Origin: Viscum album
Taxonomy: Eukaryota; Streptophyta; Magnoliopsida; Santalales; Viscaceae
Direction: 5' to 3'
Assembly: GCA_963277665.1 (NCBI GenBank)
Contig: OY728145.1
Span: 953,351,033-953,415,032 of the forward strand
DNA length: 64,000 nt
Shown: in pieces, positions 48,511 to 61,321 of the stretch
Numbering within the stretch: position 1 is the stretch's first letter
Layout: every line of letters starts with the position of its first letter
The notes under the pieces: generated by a model
The model's database searches: none
What the model saw: the letters and a program-made list of their open reading frames with translations, nothing else
Told to the model about the DNA's origin: nothing
Program-made: the position numbers and the translations under genes

Positions 48511-48994
48511 CTGCACGGGTTATGCCCGCACATTGTTGTGTTGGTTGTAGAAGATGCACAACCCTGACTGAGGCAGAGAGTAGCAAGACTGGACGGTACC
48601 CGAAGGTGGACCACTCATTGTGATGGTACACAGAGCGGATGGACAGACTTGTAGTGTTGAGGAGTCCATCTGTAACTATCCTTTAGGTAGGAACCCCGGA
48701 AGATGACCTAGTAGCTACTTTACTTTACATCAGTTGTATTTTCTTTTCAGTTGTACTTTCCATCTGGGCTTGTGTTTCCAGCCACCTTTTACTTCCAGCA
48801 CTTCCTTTGTATAAAGTTATACTTAGTGATTTGCTTCAAGTTGTGTTCTCTGATATGTTTTTGTACACTTATAAAGGAAATTCCTTCCCAGATTAGGGAT
48901 TTATGCCTTTGGTACTTGTCGTCAGCCCCTGGCATATGGAAGGTGGTCTTGGGGTAGTCACAATACGGGCCCCGGGGAACGGGTCATGGAAAAT

Positions 48995-49006
48995 TGGTAT
49001 CAGATG
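48995..49006 (+). other. Element G primer binding site
   Basis: TGGTATCAGATG directly after the 5' LTR, complementary to initiator tRNA-Met over the first ten bases. Confidence 0.85.
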
Positions 49007-49279
49007 AGTCGGTTCTACCATAGTACTTAGAACTCTGGTCCATCTTTTCTATGAAACAATAGTTTTATTTGTACTAAGTGTGGATTTAGGTTCAGGGAGT
49101 CTAGTGTTGGTGCGGACGGCCGACGTATCCATACACCAGGACCCTGACTTCTGATTTCCGACTTAGTGCATTAAAACATTGATTACGTGTGTGTTTTCAA
49201 AAGTTTTCATTAAGTCAACTCAACTAGGTTAGCTCGCCTGCTATTGTATTTTTAACATGTCAGTTTTGTTTCTTTTAGT

Positions 49280-50393
49280 ATGCCTCCCCACAAAGCCCCG
49301 AGAGTCATATTCTATGACATCCCACCGAGTGACGAGGACTCGGTGTAGGACCCTTTACCAGCGGAGGCACCAGTGGTACCACATCCCATTGTCCCACCAA
49401 CCCCAGCAGCAGACGATGCACGCTGCTTGAGCGTGTTCCATGGGTTCCAGTGCAAGATTCCACCCATGTTCCAGGTAGAGACAGACCCCTAGGCAGCTGA
49501 GGATTGGCTGGAGGCTGTGGTGAGAGATTTCTGGCTAGTAGGGACACCAGCAGACTACATAGTAATCCTTGCGTCTAGTCTTCTTCAAGAAGCAGCAGAC
49601 AGATGGTGGAGCTTGATGCTCCATGTAGATGTCGAAGCGAAACTTATTTGGACAGAATTTGAGAGCCTGTTTCGGGTGGAATTTGTACCAGCCACCCTTC
49701 GGGTGGTGAGGATATAGGAGATACTTCATCTACAGTAGAGCAGTATGATAGTAGCACAGTACTCAGTGAGGTTCACCGACCTCTCATGCTACTCCACAGA
49801 TATGGTATGAGACCCATTCTTCAGGGCCCAGACCATTGAGCACGGGCTCATGTGAGAGATTAGAGCCTCGATGATCTCTCTCAACATCCTAATGCAAGAA
49901 GGGGTGTTAAAGAGATCCATCCTAGTGGATAGTTTCCTTGCTGAGTAGCCACCAGCAGCGAGACCCACTACTAGTCAACATGCAGTGGAGTCTTCTGCAG
50001 CTGGTAGTAGATAGATGACGCAGATTTCCAAGAAGACCAGACCCATGGGTGGATGACCGTTGCACTTAGAATCTTTTGTACGGGGCACCCGGGTCAGTGA
50101 CTTACCAGCCAAGAGTAGGTAGTGTTACTCATGTGCATGGAAGGGTCACATGGCTCGTGACTGTCCATACCTCCATGCTGATGATCAGCAGACAGTTGAG
50201 GGACCTCCTAGAAAGATCTATATATTCGATCTAGGTGGTCCGCAGGGCTCAGGAGGACGTGGCAGAGGAGCTGGTCATGCATCTGGTGGTCTACGATGTT
50301 ACGAGGTGTTACCACCACCACCACCAAGAGTCCCAACCTGACCACAGGGAGCAGGTGGACAGGGGAGATCTCAACTTTAGGTAGCTGAGGCAT
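49280..50393 (+). pseudogene. gag: Element G gag
   Basis: The ATG at 49280 gives MPPHKAPRVIFYDIPPSDED before the first TAG at 49346. The gag core follows: VFHGFQCKIPPMFQ, AAEDWLEAVVRDFW, ADRWWSLM and FESLFRVEFVPA. A CCHC zinc knuckle, CYSCAWKGHMARDC, is intact at 50123-50164 with a stop just before it. TAG stops sit at positions where glutamine is expected. Capsid role by family. Confidence 0.85.
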
Positions 50394-53300
50394 ATGACCA
50401 TGGTGCTCTAGATATGATTTGAGGAACGATCTATGACTACTACACCTTAGTTGCAGTTCTTATAGACATAGGATCCAGTTACTCTTTCATTTCTACATCC
50501 CTCGTTCGGATCTCGGAGATTCTGACGGAGCCGTTGGCTCGATCCATACAGCTAGAGACTCCTATAGGAGCAGAATCGATTATTACGCACTGGTGCCGAT
50601 AGTGTGAGCTTACTCTAGAAGGAGAGAGCTTTAGCTGGGATCTCCTTGTAGTGGAGTCGAGCCCTTATGATGTCATCTTGGGTATGGACTGGTAATCTAC
50701 AGTTCATGCTCAAATTGATTATATTAGGAGAAAAGTATGGTGTTTCCACACAGATGGGACCATGTTCACCTTCACTAGTGAGAAGGGAACCTTTTAAGCA
50801 CTGGATAGACTTACATGGGGGAGCATGTAGCCAATCACTCACAATTTGGCTTGCCTTACCCTCGAAGCAGTAGATATGGAGAGTCCGACTTATCCTGTAG
50901 TGGTGGACCAGTACACAGATGTTTTCCCTGATGATGTTCTAGGACTACCTCCTCACAGAGAGGTGGACTTATACTTTGACCTATTCCCTAGGATAGAATC
51001 GATATCTACTCCAATATATCAGATGGATCCCGATGAGCTTCGTGAGCTGCGGGTACAGCTATAGGACTTGTAGGGAAAGGGGTTCATCCAGCCTAGTGTT
51101 TCTCCCTAGGCAGCACTGATTTTGGTCACCAAGAAGGCGGATGGGATATTGTGGCTCTATATTGACTACCGTCTCTTGAACCAGGTGACCGTAAAGAACA
51201 AGTACCCACACTCGAGGATTGAAGACCTCTTTGATCAGCTCAAGGGAGCACGATGGTTCTCGAATATATGCCTTAGATCAGGCTATCACCAGCTCAGAGT
51301 TCAAGACAAGGATTTGTAGAAGATGTACTTCAGGTGTCGGTACGTCCACTATGAGTTCTTGGTTATTCCCTTCAGCATAAACAACTCTCCATAAGTGTTC
51401 ATGTGTCTCATGAACAGGATCTTCCATCCTTACCTCAATCGCTTTGTCGTAGTCTTCATCGATGACATTCTGATCTACTCGACTACTAAGGAGGAGAATG
51501 CCTACCATTTGTAGGTAGTACTGGACAAACTCTAAGATCACAAGCTTTATGGTAATCTCTCAAAGTTCTAGTTTTGGATTCCAGAGGTTCACTTCTTGGG
51601 ACACATCATCTCGAATTCTGGAGTTGTAGTGGATCCTGCGAAGATCGAGGCAGTAATTTCTTGGGAGCCATCTAGGAGTGTGATGGAGGTACAGAGTTTT
51701 CTGGGCTTGGATGGATACTACCGGAGATTCGTTCCAGACTTCTCCGGAGTTGCAGCACCACTATCAGCCTTGATGAAGAAGGGGTAACACTTCTTGTGGT
51801 CAGAGATATGCCAGTAGAACTTTCAGGTGCTGAGGAAGAGGCTAACTAGTGCCCCCATCTTGAGGCTTCCCGATAAGGGCATAGGGTACATAGTTTGTTG
51901 TTATGCATCAGGGACCGGACTCGGGTGTTTCCTGATGCAAGAGAGAGCTATGATCACGTATGGCGGTAGTTGAGACAGCATGAGCAGAACTATGCTACCC
52001 ATGACCTAGATTTAGCAGTAGTGGTCTTCGCCTTGAAGATGTTGTGGCACTATCTGATGGGTAAACGTTTTACCGTGTACTCCTATCACAAGATTCTCGG
52101 GTATATCTTCTCTCAGAAAGACCCGAACCTGAGATAGCGGCGATGTATTGAGTTTCTCCAGGACTATGACTTTGAGATAGTCTGCAATCCTGGGAAGGGG
52201 AATGTTGTTTCGGATGAGCTCAACAGGAGCACTGGTATTCATCTACTAGGAGAGGCAACAGAGCAGATGGATGCCTTGCAGATAACCATTGTGGATAGAG
52301 ATGGAGTAGCCTATCTACAGTCACTCTTCCACTACTTCAGAAAGTTAGGGAGGTGCAGCATACAGACACTGACTGTGAGACACAACATGCCCAGATATCC
52401 ACATGGCAGGCACGTGACGGATTTTCTGAAGATGGGGAGAACTTCATCCTCTTCCGAGGACATACCATGGTACCGGTATCACTTCAGGAGGATGTTTTGA
52501 CGGAGTTCCACACGTCCCCTCAAGTATTGCTTCCAAGAGTGGTGATGATGTACCAGGACCTTCGACGGCAGCCCTAGTGGCCAGGTATGAAGAAGGTGGT
52601 AGCTGAGTTTGTCTCACGATGCCTCACTTGTCAGCAAGTGAAGTCAGAGCACCTAGTACCAGCAGGCTTGGTTCAGTCCTTAGAGGTCCCAAAGTGGAAC
52701 TGGGATGGGATATCCATGGACTTCATGATGGGTCTTCTACATACATCCAAGAGTCAGTATTCGATATGGGTGATTGTTGACCGACACACCATGTCGGCCC
52801 ACTTCCTTCCGATCGGAGATAAGGGCTCAGTAGAGAGATCAGTACACCTATATGTACAAGAGATAGTGCATTTACATGGAGTACCTGTTTATATTGTCTC
52901 TGACCGTGACGCACGGTTTACATCCTGGCTATGGAAGGGGTTGTAGGAGGCTTTCAAGACACAACAACGTCTAAGCACCGCCTTCCATCCTCAGATGGAT
53001 GGATAGACTGAGAGGACCATTCAAACTCTCGAGTACATCCTCTGTGATTGTGTCCTCGACTTTGGTTGCAGCTGGGAGGACCACTTACCTTTGGTGGAGT
53101 TTTCCTACAACAACATCTATCACTCCACTATCAGTATGGAACCTTTTGTGGCCTTTTACGGTCGACCTTGCAGATTGCTACTATGCTGGACAGACCCAGG
53201 GGAGTCAGCACTAGTGGGACCAGAGATGGTACGGGCTACCATGGAGAAGGTGTAGATCATCCAGGAGCCGAGGAAGGCTGCACAGAGCAGGCAGAAGTCA

Positions 53301-53756
53301 TATGCTGATAGGAGACGAAGACCTCTTGAGGTTGAGGATGGCGGCCACGTCTTTCTACGGGTCTCACCTCGACGATGTCTATAGAGATTTGGACATGGTG
53401 GAAAGTTATATCTGCGATTCATCGGTCCTTTCCAGGTCCTTAGCAAAGTAGGCGAGGTGGCTTTCCATTTAGCTCTTCCACCTCAGTTGCACCGGGTGCA
53501 CGACGTCTTCCACATATCACAGTTGAGGAGACACATGCACGACCCATCCCACATCATCGACCACGGGGAGCATGACATCGATGACGGGGTGACTTTCATG
53601 GAAGTTCCAGTAAGGATTGACGATCGACAGAAGTGGGTACTATGTGGATGGTCAACACCTTTGGTCTGTGTTCACTGGAATTACGGGAACTTCCAGGATA
53701 GGACATGGGAGTGGGAGGCTCAGATGCATTCTCAATACCCTCATTTGTTTCCTTAG
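50394..53756 (+). pseudogene. pol: Element G pol: protease, RT, RNase H, integrase, chromodomain-like tail
   Basis: Protease near 50453-50495 has LIDIGSSYSFIS, where the DTG or DSG active site is changed. RT (50900-51760) has [32 protein letters not shown] and an intact FIDDILIYS near 51455, then [13 protein letters not shown]. RNase H (51785-52220) is reached only by a frameshift near 51962 and has YSYHK for the usual acidic YTDHK. Integrase, in a third frame from 52587, keeps CLTCQQVK, MDFMMG and SDRDARFTS, but its zinc-finger histidine region is degraded. The tail (53457-53756) has HDVFHISQLRRH and YPHLFP before a TAG. More than ten stops, mostly TAG in place of Gln. Inactive. Confidence 0.9.
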
Positions 53757-54819
53757 TTGGAATTATAGCTTACAGGGATGTAAATCCCTGAGGCGGGAAC
53801 AATGTAAAGACCCATAAATTCCATGGAAATTTTTTTTCTTAATTCATGGAATTTTTACGAGTCTGCGAAAATTTACAGTTCTTGATTCCGAGTCCCGGTG
53901 TCCCCGGAATCAAATTCTGATGTTTTGTTCGGGTACGTTCAGTAAACGTGCGAGCGGTATTTTATATCTTTTGAACCGCTGCTCAGAATTGAAATCAGAG
54001 GGCACCGTTGAGCTCGCAGTATCAGTTATTTCTTAGTGGAACCATCACTGCCATTGCATTCTGACGATAATGGAAGTTAGATATTGGGGTTTTTAATTGA
54101 ATTCAATAAAATTAAAGTGTAATATTTTTTTATTTGTGGTTGTTAAAAGCTCCAAGTAGAGGTTAGTGGTGGTGGCCACCACACCATAACTTTGCATGAT
54201 ATATTATGGATGTGGGTCACACCGGTACATAACCTCCCTTGGGAGGATATTACATTGTGGGGACCGCCCGGGGGTTGTAACCCCTTGGAACCCCCAATTA
54301 AGTGGAGAGCCTATTCACCTTACTCCACCATTTATTTGAGCCAACCGACTTCATTTATTTGGTTAAGTTTCAACAATTAACTAAACTCCACCTTTTGAAA
54401 TCTTTTGAATTATTATCAAAAATTAAATAATAGAAAAACCTATTATTTTATTTTGGTTGGCAAGTTTCATTTGGGTGGGACTTTGAGAGAGGACTTGGAA
54501 GAATTTGCATAACTTCATCCTCTCAACGGAGAACACCTAGAACGCCTCTTCATCATTCATCGAATATCTTCATACTCTTTCATCGATCTTCAACCATGCC
54601 AAAAGAAATGGAGCCAACCACGAAGAACACCAAAAACGCTTCTTCCTCGGTTTCCTACCACGGACACTTCCTGAAGTCAACGAATCGACATCCGCCTTTC
54701 CTATCCTTCCACCATCAAAGATCGTCAAGAGAGGTAGGGGAATTTTGAGTTTGAATTTATTCCGTTCTATGTTTTTCAATCTTGGATAATAATTTGTTTA
54801 ATGATATCAACGTAATGTT

Positions 54820-55515
54820 GAGGGCTCGGACAACACGAACATGGCCTGACCCTCCCCCTTATTGTTCTCATTTGTTAACGATGGAGGCAGAGCAATGGCG
54901 GTAAGCATCCGGCCGAACACAAAAAAATCGGTCGGCGTTGGGCCGGCCACGAAGGAAACTGGCAGCGCAAAGGCCGTCTGGTCGCCGGAGGGGCGAGGCG
55001 CTGTCACGCTGCGCAGAGAACCGGGCTGCGGCCAGGCAGGCCGTGGTGGTCGGACGAGCTAGGCGTGGCATCGTTGCACCACACTAGAGAAGAACAGCGA
55101 CCATAGGCCATGGCGAACAGAGGAGGGCAGCCGGCTAAGCAGGACGCCGGTGCGTGCTACAGGTGGGACCAAAAGGGTCCCGCGGTGACCTGGACCGGCC
55201 CCACTTGGCACCGGTTTGGGATCCTACCCAAACAGCTTTGCCGTTTGGGAGCTAGGGGCACACATTTCCTCCCCTGGTCGTAGCTAAAGTGGACCCTTGC
55301 TGGGCCACCGGGTCTCCAGGACGACAGTGCCGCCAGGCCGACTGGGCCGCCAGGCCGACCGGGCCGCTGGGCCATTGGGCCTTCGTCGGGCTGGGCCACC
55401 CCTTTGGGTCGGGCAGTCTTTGGGCCGGGCCACCCCCTTGGGCCGAGCCACTCCCTTCAGGTCCGGGTCAGACTCGCGGATCGGGTTGAACCCGGGGACC
55501 AGGTCGGTCCCCATT
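54820..55515. repeat. G+C-rich block, 3' LTR of G
   Basis: Counterpart of 46730-47560, with GCCAGGCCGACTGGGCCG and GGGCCGGGCCACCCC repeats. The array is shorter than in the 5' LTR, which accounts for part of the LTR length difference. Confidence 0.75.
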
Positions 55516-55944
55516 CCGAACCTGATTAGCCGAATACACCTTTTCTCCATATCTTGGGCTATGAGTGTCTGATCAACAAACCATCTGTGATGACAGAAAT
55601 CTTAGAGCAAGACGGAACTTTTGGCATACCCAACATGAGTATTGGACACAGTTGGGTTATGGTCGGGTTGGTTTGATCCTAATAACCAACTAGGCCCCTG
55701 AAAAAGAAATGATAATAACTCTCAGACCGGGCCTCTGATCGACGCTCCATCTGTTGAGTTGAGATCTCTATGATGAGGCATACCTTTGAGATACTTCTAA
55801 TTGGGACTTCATGACAGTTGGAGTATCAACCAGTTGCTCATGGAGCGGATCCTCCCAAAGACAAGCGAGTGGAGTGTATAGATCTAATAGTTGGCTGAGA
55901 CCTGAAGACTGCTGACCTTTCGACTCGGAGTGTTTCGACTAGCC

Positions 55945-56205
55945 CAGTGGGAAGAGCCTCTATTTGTTGTGGTAGGCCCACATTGGGGAGCGCCTCTGTG
56001 TGACACGGTGTACCCATGATACTCGACAGTAGGAGAACCTCAGCAGGCTATGAGGGGGAGTGCCTCTGTGTGAGCGTGGCAGACCCACAGTGTGGAGCGC
56101 CTCAGTGTGATGCAGCAAATGCACGGTAATTGACATGAGGAGTACCATAGCAGTCCATGAATGTGGGAAGTGCCTATGTGTGACGCGGCAGGGCCAATGT
56201 ACTTG
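55945..56205. repeat. Tandem array, unit about 36-40 bp, 3' LTR of G
   Basis: Copies of GAGCGCCTCTGTGTGACACG and GGCAGACCCACAGTG as in the 5' LTR. Confidence 0.75.
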
Positions 56206-56968
56206 TTAGAGGAGGATTACACCATCATCCAAGGTTCCGACAATGTGACTAGGGTTGTTCCTTGATACTACCCCCTAGAATAAAATCTTAGTTTGAGCTG
56301 AGTCAATGGATTTTGTGTTTCCTCATGATTGACATGGGTTACTAGATAACTTAGGTATATGTATGGAGATATACCTATGTAAGGGTTATCCGTCGATTCT
56401 TTTCTGTGTGGTTTATTCTTGTTAGATATTGTGAGAACTTGAGGGTCTCATGGTCCATACTGAGTATCGTTATACTCACCCCTACAGAGGAAATGCCCAC
56501 ACATTATTGTGTTGGTTGCAGAAAACGGACATCACTAACTAAGGTAGAGAGTAGCAGGATTGGACGGTACCCGGAGTAGGACCACTTGGTGTGACGGTAC
56601 ACAGAGCGGACGGACAAACATGGAGTGCTGAGGAGGCCATCTGTACCTACCCTTCAGGTAGGAACCCCAGAGGACGACCCAGTAGATACATTAATTTACA
56701 TCAGTTTTATTTGATTTTCCGTTTTACTTTCCTGTTGGGCTTGTATATCCGGCTACTTATTACTTTCCATCACTTCTTTTGTATACAGTTATACTTAGTG
56801 ATTTGCTTCCAGTTTTGTTCTCTAATATATTTGTGTACATTTATAAAGGCAATGCCTTCCCAGGTTAGGGATTTACGCCATTGGTGCTAGTCGCCAGCCC
56901 CTGGCCTACGGAAGGAGGGTTTGGGGTAGTCACGATACGGGCTCCGGGGGATGGGTCGGGAAAATATC

Positions 56969-57733
56969 TCCCTCTAATGAATTTGGTAACTATTTATATA
57001 TCACTTGATAATGATTGGAAACAAGTCTATAGGTTTGATAAACAATTCTATATATGTGTTTCATGATCCAAAATGGGAAACAAGTGTGTCCTAATCGAAA
57101 ATGTAAAATTGGTGTGCCCTAGTACACAATGGTAAATAGGTGTGTCCAAATCTATAATGGAAAATAGGCGTGTCCTAATCCCCTATGAAAAACCAGATGT
57201 GTCCTAATCTACTATTTATATTGTATTTTCAATTAAGAATGAATAATGAAATGCTTCCATATATTTATGATTCTTCCACACTTATATGACATGATCTAAT
57301 GGCCTATTATTTATTTTAATGATTTATCACCATTATGATTTTTGTCCTCTAAACTACCAAAATTTATTCCCTACCTCAGGCATATAATCATTGATATATA
57401 GGGTATGTTATTAAAATGTTATTCTCATGTTATCTTAAATGTAATCTCATGTTTTTATTAATATTATCCATTATTTACCGATATTATTAATATGTTATCC
57501 CCCTTTATTATATTTACCTTCCCCAAGTTCTAAAGAATTGTTTTAATTAGATCTAGCGAAGGGGATGTTCTTTAGGTGAAACACTAAATAAACTATACAA
57601 TGTTTGAATATTTTGTTCCATGTTTCCAAATAAACTGAAATTTAATGATCCTTAGTCATTTAATTTTTGTAATTTTATGAATATTCATCTAAAATGATGT
57701 AATATCTATGTCGGCTATGACGGGTTCATCATA
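56969..57733 (+). repeat. Element F 5' LTR, part after the G insertion
   Basis: Continues from 45711; TCCCTCTAATGAATTTGGTAA matches the 3' LTR near 63850 and also E near 22370. It ends GGGTTCATCATA, comparable to GGGTCGTTATA in E. Confidence 0.75.
57066..57210 (+). repeat. Tandem array in LTR F, unit about 34 bp
   Basis: Five copies of AATGGGAAATAGGTGTGTCC followed by TAATC with small changes. It lies in the same LTR region as the arrays of A and G. The window ends inside the corresponding array of the 3' LTR. Confidence 0.8.
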
Positions 57734-59577
57734 GCTTCTATCAAAAGCTCTTTGTAGTCGACCTTTGGAAACTCGAATGAGAAAACCTTATTGAGATTCA
57801 TATAGATATTTATAAGTATATGAATAGGTATTTATCTAAGGATTAGTTGAATTTGTTATTTATTTAAAAGATGGATCCATTATTTACACATATTATAGGT
57901 AATTGATCTTCATTATTTGGTTTTCCAGTTTAATAAGTGTTGCAAAGAATTTATGTTCATGTTTTAGTCAGTATTGGGGGCTATAAGTAACTAGGTTAAT
58001 ATTTAATGTTTTGGATGTGTAAATAATTTGAATTATACATATCGATTCGATGATAGTAAATCTTATGAATAGAATCATAAAGTTGGTATTAGTATTAGTT
58101 ATGCTGCTAGAGATTAATAGATCATGAATGACATGTAAAAGGTAAGGTATGTTCTAATAGTATTGTATAAAATTATACATAATAATAAAGATTAAATTTT
58201 TTTCATGAAACATGATACATATTTCACAGTTCATATTTCATGAATGTTGAATTAAGGAATAAGATGATGAAGCCAAAGTATGGTATTAAGAAGATTGATG
58301 GATGATGGAAGTGTACATATATTCGAATTTAGAAATTATGTTATATTAATCATGAAGTATATGTTTTAATTAAGGATTTAAAATGATATGTTGAACAGTG
58401 ATTATGAAATAGAAAAGTGGTTTAATAAAAATGTGTCATTGTGATCAAGTTTAAACCCTTAACGGTTTTCAGATGTAAAAAAGATGTGTTTTGCATGAAT
58501 AATGAGATGGTTGATTTGGATAAATTAAATAGGATTGTATCTAATACCTCATAACTGATAAATAATTTTCTAAAAACATAGTTTATACATTTTTGGATGT
58601 AGTTTATGAGTTTTTTAATTTAATTAATATATCTAATAATCATCAGAATAAAAAAATCATTTCTTCAATAAGGATTTATTGTAATTCATGTTATTTTAAT
58701 GTTTCAAGAGAATACATGATGAATAAATCCACATGTTTGGTATGTGACAACCATGTGATATTTTATGGTATATGGGTGATGACTCTTATGTTGATTTTGA
58801 AAAAAAAATAACCTTCTTAATATTTTTTGGGATTTTCATCTTTTGGAAGGGCTATAAGGTTAACCATTTACTTATGTTTCAGTTAAAATTCATATATAGA
58901 CTGTGAGAATAATGTATTATTTCACTATATGATTATTTTTTCATGTTTGGTAACATTTACTAAATATTACTATTTTATTCTAACTATATATAGATTAAGT
59001 AAATTATCCTTCTACCGTATGATTTGTTTGTACTTTAAAAATAAAAAATTCATCTTCATTCCATGAAGTAAGAGATGATGTGGAAATTGAGAAAGGAACA
59101 ACCAAATGGTGATATTGTGCATATGAAAAGGAATAAAATAATATAAGTATATTTCATTGTGTTCATATATTGCTAAATAATTCCTCAACTCTATTAAAAA
59201 GATATTGAATTTTTTTTTTGAAATAAAATCATTGTTAATTAAATGATGGTCTTATAAATCATCGAAGATTTATGGTTTTGATGCCCATAACTTTTTTTGA
59301 TCATTAAATTTACTGTGAGCAATGATATTTAACACTATCTATAATTACTTGTGAATTTATTCCATTTTAATTCATCATAACCAACCTATGTTATCCTACA
59401 TGGAAACCTAGTAATGATTTACTTTTGATAACCGATATGGTTACTACAATCCCTTTATAATAGTAGTTTTAGTACTCATTTTTACAATGTTCATTTTTTT
59501 GAATTGATAATTAATGTATTAATCCTTTTATTTCCCATAATAAGTATGAGCTATATTTTAATTTTAAGGGGGTAGAA
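57734..59577 (+). other. Element F interior, non-coding
   Basis: It starts with a degenerate primer site (TTCTATCAAAAGC) and a leader related to that of E up to about 58000, where E has its gag start. After that I find no gag or pol motif in any frame; the longest open frame (58593-58811, 72 codons) has no recognised domain. It ends with the polypurine tract TTTTAAGGGGGTAGAA at 59562-59577. Confidence 0.6.
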
Positions 59578-60970
59578 TGTAACACACTAATATTTAGTGA
59601 AAAAAATTAGGCTAATTTCTTCATTTCATGTTTCAAAATTTCACACTAAAAAAATATATATTGTGTTTTATGGATGCACTATGTTTTTCTTGTGTATCGC
59701 ACAAAAAATTATTCTCGCACTACATGCACTACAAGAAACACATGAATTATATTTCATCATAGTCAAAAAAAATTATTTTCAATAATACATTGTGAGGTTC
59801 ATTCTCTAGCTTTCGTTACACGCAAGACCAAGACAGAACTACAATACACAATTAATGATAATATTAAAATATTATTATACTTATTACCAACAAATTAAAT
59901 TAGAATATAATAATGATATTTATTAAATTATATGACTATGGATTATATTTTTATATAAAATAAATCATTTATTATTTATTAGTTAGAAATGATAGTAGGA
60001 ACTATTTTAGAAAAAAGAAATTCTTTTTCTAAGAAAATAATTTTCAATGAACAAACAACATTTTATCTAAATAAATTAAAATAAAAATAATTTTTATGAT
60101 TTTTTATAATAATATATATATTATATATTCAATGAACTTTTTTGACACTCATACAATAGATGTGATATGAATAAGACAAGTAAAAATACAATTTTATAAT
60201 TAAAATGATGTATTTTACAAATGGTATTTTTATATCCTTTTTATAGAGAACCCATATTAATTATTATTTTTTTCACTATAAAATAATTATTTTAGAAAAT
60301 GAAGTTAATTTTTTAATCATGAAAATCTATATTTACTTTGGTTGAATTGTTTGTATTTTTTAAGATATTTCATTTTTGGAATAGCTGTGAAAATGATGAA
60401 TTTTAATTGAACTTTTAATTTTGTAAAATTTATTTATATTTTTAAATTTTATATTAATTTTTTTTTAAAGTTTAATTAAATAAATAATACTTTGGCTGAT
60501 AAAATTTAGGTCAAATGAACCGATTGAAATATAAAATTAAATCAAAAACTTCTTAATATTTTAAACATTTTTTTCATAAAAAATAAGTTGTTGCATCACA
60601 TCTGTATGATTAATTTTAAATTTATTTATTCCACTTAAATAATTATATTTTCAAAAATGTTATTATAATGAATTAAAAATAATATGTTATATTTTATATT
60701 AAGTTAAATTTAGTTTTTTTAACATAAATGTTGTTGAAATTAATTTACATTTATTACAATGATTACGGTAAAAAGAATATTACTTAGTGGTTAAAATTTA
60801 ATTTATCAATCCCAATAATATAGAAAAATGTCCAAACTTATTTTGTGGGATATATTTAGATCCATTAAACTATTCGATCTAATATTTAAAATAATTGGAT
60901 TCACAAGATATAAATCATACATCTCAATATTGTTTACCTTTCATTCTTTTCAAGAATTTCACTCCTCTAA

Positions 60971-60979
60971 TATAAAAGG
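60971..60979 (+). promoter_or_regulatory. TATA box, 3' LTR of F
   Basis: TATAAAAGG followed by CTACAACCACCCTCTCACA, the same design as in B and E. Confidence 0.65.
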
Positions 60980-61321
60980 CTACAACCACCCTCTCACAAC
61001 ATCACACTTTTGAAGCCCTTACGATCACTAGAACCATTCAAAAATAATCTATCATCATAGCTCCTCTAATATGATAATCCTTAATTAGGAAATAAATCCT
61101 TCCAATGAAGCACTTTGTTGGAAACCAAAATAAGTTACAAGAAAAAAATGCATCTTTCTCCACATGCATTTCTATTTTATATATTCCTCCAAAAATTCAT
61201 TTTATTCATATAAAATTATTATATAAAAATATAATTATCCCAAATATACATAAAAATTTAATTATAATTTTTCATCCTATATCTTCAAAAACTTATATCA
61301 ATCAGGCGAAGATCATACTCT

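Larger units (their letters stand above)
45712..48993 (+). repeat. Element G 5' LTR
   Basis: Starts TGTAAAGACC and ends GGTCATGGAAA before the primer binding site. It holds a G+C-rich block (46730-47560), a 36-40 bp tandem array (47955-48235) and the U5 motif (48487-48510). No typical TATAAAAG box is evident. Small open frames in the G+C-rich block are not coding. Confidence 0.9.
45712..56963 (+). mobile_element. Element G: decayed Ty3/gypsy (Tekay-like) with G+C-rich LTRs
   Basis: LTRs at 45712-48993 and 53803-56963 flank a primer binding site, gag and pol. ATATC at 45707-45711 and again at 56964-56968 is a perfect target duplication inside LTR F. Domain order and the C-terminal YPHLF block match Tekay-type elements, but its LTRs start TGTAAAGACC and are unlike E. 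LTR divergence is about 12% over the first 240 bases by eye. Coding is broken by many TAG stops and at least two frameshifts. Confidence 0.9.
53803..56963 (+). repeat. Element G 3' LTR
   Basis: Starts TGTAAAGACCC after the purine-rich GAGGCGGGAACAA and ends GGTCGGGAAA before ATATC. It carries the G+C-rich block at 54820-55515, the tandem array at 55945-56205 and the U5 motif at 56458-56481. Confidence 0.9.

Noticed and set aside
59727..59739. CACTACAAGAAAC, which looks like the terminus of a CACTA transposon
   Set aside because: It lies inside the 3' LTR of F near its start, with no matching inverse end or subterminal repeats nearby; a small insertion there remains possible.
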